NCBI GenBank assembly: GCA_025594325.1
Contig: JANHCV010000005.1
Coordinates: 1,019,501 to 1,083,500, forward strand
Direction of reading: 5' to 3'
DNA from: Blastocladiella emersonii ATCC 22665
Taxonomy: Eukaryota; Blastocladiomycota; Blastocladiomycetes; Blastocladiales; Blastocladiaceae
DNA: 64,000 bases
A program made the position numbers and the translations under genes. Shown here in pieces: positions 10,874-20,900 of the stretch (its first letter is position 1; each line of letters begins with the position of its first letter). The notes below the pieces were generated by a model that was not told the DNA's origin, did not search any database, and worked only from the letters and a program-made list of their open reading frames with translations.

Positions 10874-13110
10874 TCAATCGAAAGCGGCCGACGCCATGGG
10901 CCCCGTCGCGCGCGGAGGGCCGAGGACCATCTCGTCGAGGGCCTTGCCCGCGGGGACCATCGGGTAGACGTGCGCGCGCTTGCAGACGCGGGCCTTGAGG
11001 ACGACGGGCCCGTCGTTGTAGTCGATGAACTCGCGCATAGCGACCTCGAGCTCCTCGGGCGTGGTAGCGCGGAGGCCCTTGACGCCAAACGACTCGGCGA
11101 ACTTGACGAAATCCGGGTTGACCATCGGGGTGCCGGCGTAGCGCTCCTCGTAGAAGAGGTCCTGCCACTGCTTGACCATGCCCTGGAAGTCGTTGTTGAG
11201 CAGCAGCACCTTGACGCCGATCTTGTACTGCGACGCCGTCATGAGCTCCATGGCCGTCATCATGTACGACGCGTCGCCGTCGATATCGATCACCACCTTG
11301 TCCTCCCCCAGGGCGACCTTGGCGCCGATGGCCGCGGGCAGGCCGTAGCCCATGGTCCCGAGCCCGCCCGACGTGATGAAGGTGCGCGGGTGGGTCCAGC
11401 GGTAGAACTGGGCCGCGAACATCTGGTGCTGGCCGACGCCCGTGGTGATGACCACGTCCTGCTTGATGTCGCGCGTCATGCGGTTGAGCGTGTCGACGAC
11501 GTACTGCGGGCGCATCGGCTCGCCGTCGACGTTGGCCTCGTAGCGGAAAGGGTAGTCGCGCTTCCACGCCGCCACGTCCGCGAGCCACGCGGCGCGCTGC
11601 GGGTGGTCGGGCGCGCGCTCCTCGACCTGCGCGAGCAGGTGGCGGAGGTTGGCGACCACGTCGCCCTCGACCGCCTCGGTGCACGTCACCGTCTTGTTGA
11701 TGTTCTTGGGCATGATCTCGAAGTGGAAGATGCCGCCCTTGCCATCGGCCTCGGCGGCGCGCGCCGCGGGCGCGAACTTGGCGAGGTTGCCCGTGACGCG
11801 GTCGTCGAACCGCGCGCCGAGGGCCAGGATCACGTCGGCGCGCTGCATGGCGAGGTTGGCGTAGGCGGACCCGTGCATGCCGAGCATGTGCAGGGCGAGC
11901 GGCGACCGCTCGTCGTACCCGCCGAGCGCCTGCAGCGTGGTCGTCACGGGGATCTGCGCCTTCTCCGACAGCTCCTTGAGCAGCTTGGGCCCGTGCGGCG
12001 ACGACAGGATGCCCTGGCCGGCGTAGATGACGGGCCGCTGCGCGCCGTTGACGGCCGCGGCGACACGGCGCACCGTCGCGGCGAGCCCGGGCGACGGCGC
12101 CGAGGACGTGGGCGACGTGAAGTGCGGGCTGAGGAAGTTGGGCGGGCGGCCGGGGAATCGCGGCACGTCGGGCACGCGCTGGATGGCCTTGCGCAGGACG
12201 CCGGCCGTCACGTCCTTGGGCAGGTCGACGAGGACAGGGCCCGGGCGGCCCGACGTGGCGATGGTGAAGGCCTCGGTGATGCGGCGCGGCAGGTCGGCCA
12301 CGTCCTTGACCATCACGTTCCACTTGGTGCACGCGCGCGTGATGCCGATGATGTCGGCCTCCTGGAACGCGTCCGTACCGATGGCCGCGTTGGGCACCTG
12401 GCCCGTGAACACGACCATGGGGGTGCCGTCGCTGAGCGCGTCCTGGAGCGGCGTCACGACGTTGGTGGCGCCGGGACCCGACGTGACGATCACGACGCCC
12501 GGGCGGCCCGTGGCGCGCGCGTAGCCCTCGGCCATGTGCCCCGCGCCCTGCTCGTGGCGCGGCAGGATGAACTCAAAGTGCGGCGACTCGTAGATGGCGT
12601 CGAACACGGGCAGGATCGCGCCGCCCGGGTACCCGAAGACGTGCCGCACGCGGTGCTTGCGCAGCATCTCGTGCACGATCTGGCCGCCCGTCATGCCGAC
12701 AAAGGACGCGTCGAGGTCCGAGTCGGCCGCGGTGGCCTCGGTGGTCGGATTCGGTCCCGGCGGTGGTGATCCTCGGGTCGCCGTGGCCGTGGCCGCAGCG
12801 GTCGACGGCGGCGGCGGCGGCGGGGCCGAGTGGGCGGCCGCGGGAGCGGGATCACTGGACGATGGGCGCGGTGTGAGTGTGAGTGTTCTGGTCATCGGCG
12901 ATGACGACCGTGCGAGAGTAAGGCGTACCCAGCGACCGAGGCAATGGTGCGCGCGCCGGAAGTCCATGCCGAGGTGGAAGTCGACAGCGACTTGGCAGCG
13001 GCGGCAGTAGGAGCACCGGCGGCCGCAGCGATTCGTGGCGGTACGAGCGGGCGGAGTAGGGGAGCGGGCAGGGGACGCGCGAGGCGGGCGGCGCGAGCGG
13101 CAGCGAACAT
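10874..13110 (-). CDS. ILV2: Acetolactate synthase, catalytic subunit, mitochondrial
   Basis: Acetohydroxyacid synthase condenses pyruvate with pyruvate or 2-oxobutyrate, the first common step of valine, leucine and isoleucine synthesis, using thiamine diphosphate, FAD and Mg2+. Exon 1 (13110-12929) encodes an Arg/Ala-rich, acid-poor N-terminus (MFAAARAARLARPLPAPLLR) typical of a mitochondrial presequence. A 74-nt intron (12928-12855) joins it to exon 2 (12854-10874), for 720 residues. Visible motifs are the catalytic glutamate region (RHEQGAGHMAEGYAR), VTSGPGATN, the FAD-region GARFDDRVTGN, and the thiamine-diphosphate motif beginning GDASYMMTAMELMT and ending LLLNND. An alternative acceptor 33 nt upstream would add 11 residues in frame. 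The length fits fungal Ilv2. The gene diverges from ILV5 and ends tail-to-tail with UTP6. An upstream extension of the exon-2 frame to 13336 is not needed, because the presequence exon explains the N-terminus. Confidence 0.95.
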
Positions 13111-14232
13111 GGTAGCGGTGTGGGGTAGTGTATGAATTCGTAGCAGGGACCGTGGCCCGTGGTCGTCGATGAGTTGGAGGAGAGAGGGCAAGGGCGGCGC
13201 GGGGGCGGCTGGCCTTCTTATGCTTGCTGCCGCTGTCTCGGCGCGTCGCCGTGTGTCTCTCTGTCTCGCGGGGCCGGGGCCGCCCTGTTGTCGATAGCGA
13301 TGGGAACAAGTCGCGCGCCGACGTGACGTGAGGCACGCGCGCGCCTTCCTCCGCACTTTCATCACTCGGCCCTCCACGGAAATTGGTCGCGTGCCTCGCC
13401 CGGCGCCGCAGCGTGAATCGCGACTCATCCTCGCCCGGCGTCTCGGCCGTTCAGCGGCCCGGGGCGCGTTTTCAGCCGCGGTCAGCCCGCGGCGCGAGTC
13501 ACCGCGGCGCCGCCGACTCACCTCCTCGCCCTCAAGCCGGCCAATCAGCAATTCGCGCTCGTGCGGAATTCCAATTTTGGCGGGACGAAGAGAGGAAGCG
13601 AATTTCATGTCACGCGCCGGAGCGGTCACGCGTGCAGCCAATCGCATGAAAATGCTCACGCGGGCGCCGGGGCGGGCGCCCACGCGTGGCGACGCGTCGC
13701 GCTATCGCCCGCGCCGCGAGTCATCTCCCTCGCAAACGTGTCTCGCGCCGCGTGTCTCCAGCCCCGAGGCCGCGATTATCCGCTTGCGGGTCCTGCGAGC
13801 CTTCGTGAGGAGCGAGCGACCATGGACCCGGCCGGCCGAGTATAAAGTGCAGCGGGCCCTCTGCCCACCCTCGCCGCTTTGACCCTCATCCGCATCCGCT
13901 GCAGACCCAACGCTCGCTCGCTTGGTATGGATCCATGCAACGAACGCACCATGCAATCGACGCGCTGCCGGGCGGCGGCTGGCACACACTGGCGGGCGGG
14001 CGACTCCCACGCCTCACACCTGCCTGCCCGCCCGCCCGCTGCCCGGCGCGACCCGACCATCACCGCGACCTGCAGATCAGCAAACTGACGAGCCCGTCCG
14101 TCTCCCTCCCTCGTCTATGTGAACGTGTTCGCACCCTCGCGCTGCTACAAAACCCGACCCGCCGCTCGCCGCTCGCTCTCGCTCTTCCCGCCGTGCAGCG
14201 TCATCCACTACCCCACTACCACCGTCAGCAAC
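13111..14232. promoter_or_regulatory. Shared divergent promoter region of ILV2 and ILV5
   Basis: 1.12 kb separate the two start codons. Four GACTCA/GAGTCA hexamers cluster at 13422-13427, 13496-13501, 13515-13520 and 13718-13723. These match the half of the Gcn4/Cpc1 consensus (TGACTCA), the general amino-acid control activator of fungi; none is the full heptamer. A TATAAAG at 13841-13847 faces ILV5. On the minus strand an ATAAGAAG-type sequence near 13210 could serve ILV2. Several ATGs at 13927-14000 precede the ILV5 start, so the ILV5 leader either carries upstream ORFs or a 5' UTR intron (a GTATGG donor occurs near 13925). Co-regulation is an inference from arrangement and motifs. Confidence 0.55.
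13841..13847 (+). promoter_or_regulatory. TATA box, probable ILV5 core promoter
   Basis: TATAAAG on the plus strand in a GC-rich setting, about 390 bp before the ILV5 start codon. The distance implies a long leader or a 5' UTR intron. Confidence 0.5.
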
Positions 14233-15501
14233 ATGATCTCCTCCGCCTGCCGCACCGCCCTGCGCGCCGCGACCCGCACCACCGTGTCGCGCGCCGTGCC
14301 CCGTGCCGCCGCGACCGCCGCCCTGCGCGCCACCGCGTCCGCGACCGCCATGACGATGCCGCAGCGCCGCGGCATCCAGACGCTCGACTTTGGCGGCACC
14401 AAGGAGGTGGTCTACGAGCGCTCCGACTACCCGCGCGAGAAGCTGCACCAGGTCCTCGGCAAGGACGTGCTCGCCGTTGTCGGCTACGGGTACGCTTTCC
14501 CTCGAAATGTGAGGCGGCACCGCGAGCCACGCGACTCACCCCCATCCATCGCACCCCCACCTCGTAGCACCCAGGGCCGCGCCCAGTCGCTCAACGCGCG
14601 CGACAACGGGCTCAACGTGATTGTCGGCGTGCGCGAGGGCGGCCACTCGTGGAAGCTCGCCCAGGAGGACGGCTGGGTCCCCGGCAAGACGCTGGTCGAC
14701 ATTGACACGGCGTGCCAGCGCGGCACCATCGTCATGAACCTGCTGTCGGACGCGGGCCAGAAGGAAGCGTGGCCGGCCATGCAGAAGCACATCACCAAGG
14801 GCAAGACGCTCTACTTCTCGCACGGCTTCGGCGTCGTGTACAAGGACCAGACGGGCATCGTGCCGCCCAAGGACGTGGACGTGATCCTGGCCGCGCCCAA
14901 GGGCTCGGGCACCACGGTCCGCTCGCTGTTCCTCGAGGGCCGCGGGATCAACGCCTCGATTGCCGTGTTCCAGGACGTGTCGGGCGAGGCCAAGGAGCGC
15001 GCCGTCGCCATGGGCATCGCCGTCGGCGCCGGCTACATCTACGAGACCACGTTCGAGAAGGAGGTGTACTCGGACCTGACGGGCGAGCGCGGGTCGCTCA
15101 TGGGCGCGATCCAGGGCATCTTCCGCGCCCAGTACGAGGTGCTGCGCGCCAACGGCCACTCGCCGTCCGAGGCCTTCAACGAGACGGTCGAGGAGGCGAC
15201 CCAGTCGCTGTACCCGCTTATCGCCGCCAACGGCATGGACTGGATGTACGCCAACTGCTCGACCACGGCCCAGCGCGGCGCCCTCGACTGGGCCCCCAAG
15301 TTCTACCAGGCCACCAAGCCCGTGTTCGAGGACCTGTACCGCTCGGTCAAGACGGGCGAGGAGACGCGCCGCACCCTCGACCTCAACTCGCGCTCCGACT
15401 ACCGCGAGGGCCTCGCCAAGGAGCTCGCCGAGATCGCCGACTCGGAGATGTGGCGCGCCGGACAGACGGTGCGCAAGCTCCGCCCCGAGAACGCCAAGTA
15501 A
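14233..15501 (+). CDS. ILV5: Ketol-acid reductoisomerase, mitochondrial
   Basis: The enzyme isomerises and reduces acetolactate or acetohydroxybutyrate with NADPH and Mg2+, the step after Ilv2 in branched-chain amino-acid synthesis. Exon 1 (14233-14489) encodes an Arg/Ala/Thr-rich mitochondrial presequence (MISSACRTALRAATRTTVSR). It then gives the fungal Ilv5 start of the mature protein (RRGIQTLDFGGTKEVVYERS) and the first half of the NADPH-binding turn. The intron 14490-14567 splits the nucleotide-binding loop VVGYGTQGRAQ. Exon 2 (14568-15501) has VREGGHSWK, the SHGFG motif, the Mg2+-binding YSDLTGERGSLMG segment and the C-terminal helical domain. The total is 396 residues, the usual fungal length. 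The start chosen is the ATG at 14233 after a short C/A-rich leader; an upstream in-frame extension to 14119 lacks an ATG-led reason. The 78-nt intron is a multiple of three without a stop, so unspliced mRNA would still read through. Confidence 0.95.
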   Translation: MISSACRTALRAATRTTVSRAVPRAAATAALRATASATAMTMPQRRGIQTLDFGGTKEVVYERSDYPREKLHQVLGKDVLAVVGYGYAFPRNVRRHREPRDSPPSIAPPPRSTQGRAQSLNARDNGLNVIVGVREGGHSWKLAQEDGWVPGKTLVDIDTACQRGTIVMNLLSDAGQKEAWPAMQKHITKGKTLYFSHGFGVVYKDQTGIVPPKDVDVILAAPKGSGTTVRSLFLEGRGINASIAVFQDVSGEAKERAVAMGIAVGAGYIYETTFEKEVYSDLTGERGSLMGAIQGIFRAQYEVLRANGHSPSEAFNETVEEATQSLYPLIAANGMDWMYANCSTTAQRGALDWAPKFYQATKPVFEDLYRSVKTGEETRRTLDLNSRSDYREGLAKELAEIADSEMWRAGQTVRKLRPENAK

Positions 15502-15657
15502 CTTTCTCGTCGCCGTTGTCTTCCACTACCTTCTCTTGTACAGATGTTGTCATTTCCTCCCTCTAATAGCCAATCCAGCTCATACTCACCCATCTCTTTC
15601 GTCTCCGCGCGTCGAGAGTGTAAGCTAAGAGATCCTATTCATCGTAACGACTACCGC
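15502..15657. other. Convergent spacer, ILV5 / BCP1-like gene
   Basis: 156 bp between the stop codons of two convergent genes. It is pyrimidine-rich and I see no further feature. Confidence 0.5.
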
Positions 15658-16994
15658 TCAGATATCCGCCGTCGCGTGCATGTGCTCCTGCTTGAGAATC
15701 CCCTCGCTCTCGGCCACGAGCTTGTCGAGCGTCTTGAGGATGGCCGGCATCTTGCTCGCCGGCACCACGAGCCCGCGCCGGTCGCCGCGCAGGCCCGACG
15801 CCAGCGACATCCCGTCGTCGAGCTCCGACTTGGGCTGCACGTGCTTGAGCGTAAACGTGAACTTGGCGTGCTACATGAAGTGGGGGACGTCAGCCACGCG
15901 CGAACACGCCGCAGCGGCGGGAGTGAGCAAGAGAAACGTGCCTGCGCAATGTACTCCTGCTCAAAGTACGAGTAGGCCGCGAGCTCGGCCGCCGCGGGCA
16001 TGGGGCCCGCTGCCGCGGCCTGCTGCTTGTTGCGCTTGAGTTTCATGTCCTTGCTGGCACCGTCAGCGCCGCCCTTCTTCTTGCCCATGAGCATGGCCTT
16101 GATGTCCATCTTGCGCTTCTTGGCCTTCTCGGCTTCGGCCTCGGCGGCGCCCGCCGCGTCGGCGGCCTCGTCCTCGTCGGGACGGAACATGGGGCACAGG
16201 AAGATGAGGTCGTCGAACCGGAAGCTAAGGTCGTCCTCGTCGGGGTTGACGAGCGGGTCGACGGGCGAGCTCTCCATCTCGTCGTGGAGCAGCGAGAAGA
16301 GCGGGGCCGCGACCTGCCACGGCATGTTGATGAGCCGCTCGTACACGACGAGCCCGACGCGGCGGTCCGTATCGGGCGCCAGCAGCTTGGCGAGCTTGGC
16401 GTCGTTGCTGCTGCGCTCGACGAGGAACTTGGCCACGGGCTTGACGGCGCGGTGGCCGCCCCACTGCGGACCCGTCAGACCGAGCACCGTCGCCAGCGCG
16501 TACGGGTCCGACGCCTCGCCGTCGCACTTGACGCCGGTCCCGATCCCCTGCGAGATCAGCAGCTCCGTCACGTCCACGAGCCCCTGCAGCTTGTCCTGCG
16601 CGTCCGGGCCCAGGCACAGGGTCAGGAACCGCTTCACGGCGTGGTAGTCCGTGTCGACCATCCCGAAGAAATCAAACTCGACGTCGATGATCTCGCCCTC
16701 CTACACTCGCGCGCAAAGCGGCGACGGCGGGTGAGATCGGGGCGACGGGTACGCGCATGACCGGTCCGAAGGATGGCGTACGGGCACTTCCTCATCGGCA
16801 TCGCTATCATCCTCGTCCTCGCTCTCGGCCGGCTTCGTCTTGGCCTTTCCCTTCCCCTTGCCCTTCGCCTGCTCGGGCTCGGCGGCGGCAGGGGTGGGGG
16901 CGGCGGCCTCGGCGTCGCGCTTCCGCTTCGCCGGCGCCACGCTCTCGGGCTTCGACTTGCCGGAAGTCTTTGATGCGGCCGCGTTCTGCTTCAT
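15658..16994 (-). CDS. BCP1: BCP1/BCCIP-family protein (nuclear, ribosomal-protein chaperone/export type)
   Basis: Three exons give 394 residues: 16994-16782, 16700-15942 and 15870-15658, with introns of 81 and 71 nt. Exon 1 is lysine- and acid-rich (AKGKGKGKAKTK, then SEDEDDSDADEE), like a nuclear signal and disordered acidic tail. Exon 2 begins at the BCIP domain (GEIIDVEFDFFGM), has a DYHAVKRFLTLCLG stretch, a conserved-looking VVYERLINMPWQVAAPL helix, and ends in a basic insert (KKRKMDIKAMLMGKKKGG) and AYSYFEQEYIAQ. Exon 3 continues HAKFTFTLKHVQ and ends HMHATADI. Yeast Bcp1 chaperones ribosomal protein Rpl23 and aids nuclear export of Mss4; human BCCIP binds BRCA2 and p21. The second intron starts with GC rather than GT, the only choice that keeps the domain in frame. 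Length exceeds yeast Bcp1 (about 283), owing to the N-terminal tail and basic insert. Confidence 0.88.
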
Positions 16995-17100
16995 GGTTTA
17001 ATTGACGGGTTCGAGTTCAGGGAGTTGGAGACCAGAACGCCGTGCATTACGCCACTGCGTTCGCATCACATGCTCGCGTTGCTGGGCCACCTTCGCGAAG

Positions 17101-17133
17101 TTCGACCAGGGGGACTTGGCCCCCCTGGTTCGA
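17101..17133. repeat. Short G/C-rich hairpin
   Basis: ACCAGGGGG and CCCCCTGGT face each other across about 8 nt, flanked by further partial pairing with one bulged T. The stem has no U-run after it, and terminators of this type are not expected in fungi; the function is unknown. Confidence 0.55.
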
Positions 17134-17902
17134 CGAGCACTCCTTCTTCCCCACGATCCCGAGCTCGGGCTAGGACACGAAACAACGCAACCATGCGCAA
17201 TGTAACTCATGAACCGTGCCCTGTGTGTGGTCGGCGTCCGCCGTCCCCGAACGCAGACACGGGTAGCAGTTGATTGGGCCTCAGCACACTTGCCGCGGCA
17301 TGCTTCACTCGCGGGGCCGAACGGCCTGCTATGCAAACGAAGAGTTACAAGAGAGCTTCACGACTTCGCATACTTACTTTGAGTGACGGGCCGGTCCGAG
17401 CCTGCTTGCCATGGTAGAAGCGGTTGCTCGTTCAGGCCTCGCCCCGCCGCCGTCCGTGCGCGGCGTGCGCACGTCGCCGCTGGGTGACATACACTACCGA
17501 AGTTTCCCTGCTCGCGCCGCGCATATGTGTGCGCGCCCGAGCTTCATCTGCGTCGACGTGGCCAAGGACGGGTGCACGGACGACTTGAGCGAGGCAGGCG
17601 CTGTGTACCTAACTTCAAGTGGGATCGCGGCATTACCGATGCGATCGAACTCATACTGGATGCCGCCCGCGCTCGCTCCGTCGAGCCCGACCGGCCGCCG
17701 CACCGAGTCGTTTTCTCGGCTACTTCGTCACGCCGCGTGTGTGCAGTGCTGGTTAAGAATCATCTGCGGTCGCGCCGAAGCAGCGCGCTCATGACACACC
17801 CACGTACTCTCTCAATTGGGTATTTACGCCGGCCGCACGGTTGATTACATATTCAACAACGCTACTTCATCCGTCGATGCAACACGCGCAACCAACCCTT
17901 TC

Positions 17903-17937
17903 CGACGCGACGCGACGCGACGCGACGCGACGCGACG
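17903..17937. repeat. Microsatellite (CGACG)n, about 7 units
   Basis: A perfect pentamer tandem run in non-coding DNA. Confidence 0.85.
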
Positions 17938-20900
17938 TAGTATCAGGATCGGCTCCACACAGGAGCCAGCGTGTAGTCGCGCAGCCTGCCAGGTTGGCGA
18001 CGGCGAGGACCGTTTCCCATGATCAGCAACGAGGCCGCGACGAGAGCTTCAAGGCGGGAAGCATGGCGCCATCGTCCGAGTCTTCCAGTTGGGTGTGAAC
18101 GCTTGAGCAACTCTGGCGTGGGTCCGGCTGCAAGTGGCGGGATCCGGGCGGTGGATGGTGCCATGCTCATGAGCACATGAGCTTCGCGGGCTGAGCCACA
18201 CTTGAGACACAGGCGTCTCGCAACGGGTCGCGGGCGCGTCGCACCATCACTCGCAACTACTCAGGCGACACGCTCAACTTGTGCGGGAGTATGCGGTTAC
18301 TCAACGCCTTGCTCTATCGCATGACTGCTCACCGGGCCGAACTGGCCGAAGAAATGGAAGCCCACAAAGGGATCATGGCCGATGGCTTGCGCTCACCTAG
18401 CACGACCGCCGCTGGGAACGAGAACCGGTCGCAACTGATCTCCCGAGGAAGCGATAGGGTTAAGTTTCGAGGCGCTCGCCGACCGAACGGATTGGACACC
18501 CTTGATCCGTTGAGCGAGTCGGCGGAGAAGGTGGGAGACGAACCTTGTTCAGCTCGCGAGACTGAGTCAACGGCCATCACCCTGACGGATCGTTGTTGTC
18601 TACGCCGTGAACCGTAACGGAAGTTGCTTGCGAAGAAACCTTGTCGAGCGACGGTCCTCCGCGCCCAAACTTGGATCCCTGAAGCAAGGACGGCGCGGGA
18701 GACGGTGACCGGCCCTCTGCGCGATCATCGTGTCTCTCAATCTCTCACTGCGGCCTACGAACAATGTCGTTAACGCGTTGTGACACACACTGCGTCAACT
18801 GTGAAGGGCGGTCAAGGGCTGAGAGGGCGAACGAGCGGGGGGAAGGCCATGTTCGCGGAAGGAAGCGAAGCAGCCCGCGTCTCGGCCGCTCCTTCCCCCC
18901 GCAAACCGCGAACGGCGCGCGCGCGGGGAAGCGTGGGAACTTGGTCGCGACACGCGCGGGGCGGATCACAGCGAACAAGCAACGCTCCGCACGGCGCACA
19001 CGTTTACCCGTCCGCGGACCCCGGGCATAGATGGATGGGATGCAGGCGACGATCAATTTCGGTGGTTGGATCTTCAGGAGTAGTGTAGTGAAGTGCGAGA
19101 TTGGACGACCCCTGACGCTGCCCGCTCCCAGTGTCCGCGGAGCAGTGGGTCACTTGCGGGCTGATTGCGTCGCGCACAAGACCTTCTCGTTCAGGACGAA
19201 GGGTGATCTCACAGCGCGCGGCCCTGGGCCGGGTGAAGAAGCGTTCGGCCGTCGTCGCTACTCGAGCGTGATCCTGTCACTGATCTTCGCGCGGGCGGCC
19301 TCGGTCGCGCTGGACTCAAAGTGATACATGATGCTGCTTAACGTGTTCCATCATTGTGCCCAAGTGCAACATGTTTTTCTCCCCCTCGATGCGAGAGAGG
19401 AAGGCGCGCACGCGTCAAGCGCGAGAGGGCTCCTCTCGCGGCATCCCGCACTTCATCAAACCGCAGCAGCCGACGAGAGCGTGCAGCTGATCCATCACAT
19501 GGCCCCGTCGTCGATGAGGGTCGTGGTCACCGGGCCGCGACGACAGCTGCGACGGATGGTGGTCAGGCGATCATCGCGCTCGTCATCTCGTGCGCTCACG
19601 CGAAGTTGATCCGAAATGAGGTCATGGTGATCAGCACCTCGGAGAAAATCGCGCAACTTTCAAGACAGCTGACCCAAAGCTCGGCGAGTCGTGCGGGGTG
19701 CCGAACGACGTGCGCCAACGCCTGACGCGACGCGCCCGACGCACGCACCCGCACTCGCTGTGGCGTTGTGGCGCTGGGTCCACCACCAACCCTCGCTGTT
19801 CGACGCGGCCGGCGCGACGCGGCCCAGGCCAAGGACGCGCGAGAGTGATCGACCCACGCACGGCCGAAGAGAAGAATAAGGAAGCGCGACAATGAGCGAC
19901 GCGCGGGAACCGTCGGATCAAACGAGCCGATCGCGCCGACGTGGCAACTCCTCTCGGCGGGAGATGAGCACGGGAGATGAACATCCAAAGTTTGATTGAC
20001 GATGAGGGAGCGCGCGCGCGCACACTCGGGCAACACACGCGGGGGTGCGCTCGCGACAGCGCGAACAGGAGTCCAGAAGCCCACGCCCTCGGGCGGTCGG
20101 GCCCGCTTGGCTCCAAAAATCCGCCGCCACGGGCAAGGGCGGACCCGCGTGGGGCCACTCGAACGCTGCTTGATCTAACAAATGATGCCACGAAATAGGC
20201 AACGAGGCGCAGCAGCGGGGAAGGCAGGCCCCATGCGCGCGCGTCCGTGGCCGCGTGAGCGCTGTCTGGTGCAGCGAACGACGAGATTGCATCACTGCGC
20301 ATCATGCTCTTCCATGCCGGAGCTCGTGCTCGCGGGCATGGGGCCTGGTGTGGGTGCGAAGAAAGTGTCTCGCATGCGGGCGGCAGCGGCGACGACTGGG
20401 CGAGGTGGCAAAGCACCACCGCCGCTGCCCATCAGGGACGGATCAGTGACGTCGCACTCAACGACGACGAGCCGCACAAGGTGTCGCCCTAGACAAGGGC
20501 ACGCGCACACACACAAGGTCGGCCTTGTCCAAGTTTCAGCAAAGGTCAAGCGAAAGAGAGCAAACGGTCGCTCGCAGCTCACGGTTTGCTCTGCACAAGG
20601 CTCATCTCAAGACTGAAACGCGGCGGCAGTCGGCCTGCGTGAAGGCGTCGCCACGAACGCCTGCAGAGGGGATCGACGCCGTAGAGAGGCCGCGCGACGC
20701 GACGACGCGTGGCGGGGCGACCATCGTCAGCAGCCGCAAACGCCGCGTTGCCGTCGACCACAAAAGTCGGCGGAAGGGCGGAAGAGCGGATCCAGGGGCG
20801 CGCCCGGAAGAATAACACGCGCGCGGTGTCGGTGCCGTGACCGTGGCGGCAGCCGCTGATACATGAGAGCGAGGTCGCCTGACTCGGGCGGCGGCGGCGA

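Noticed and set aside
17000-17080. tRNA-like B-box (GGTTCGAGTTC) near 17,007
   Set aside because: No matching A-box, acceptor stem or anticodon arm at the proper distance on either strand.
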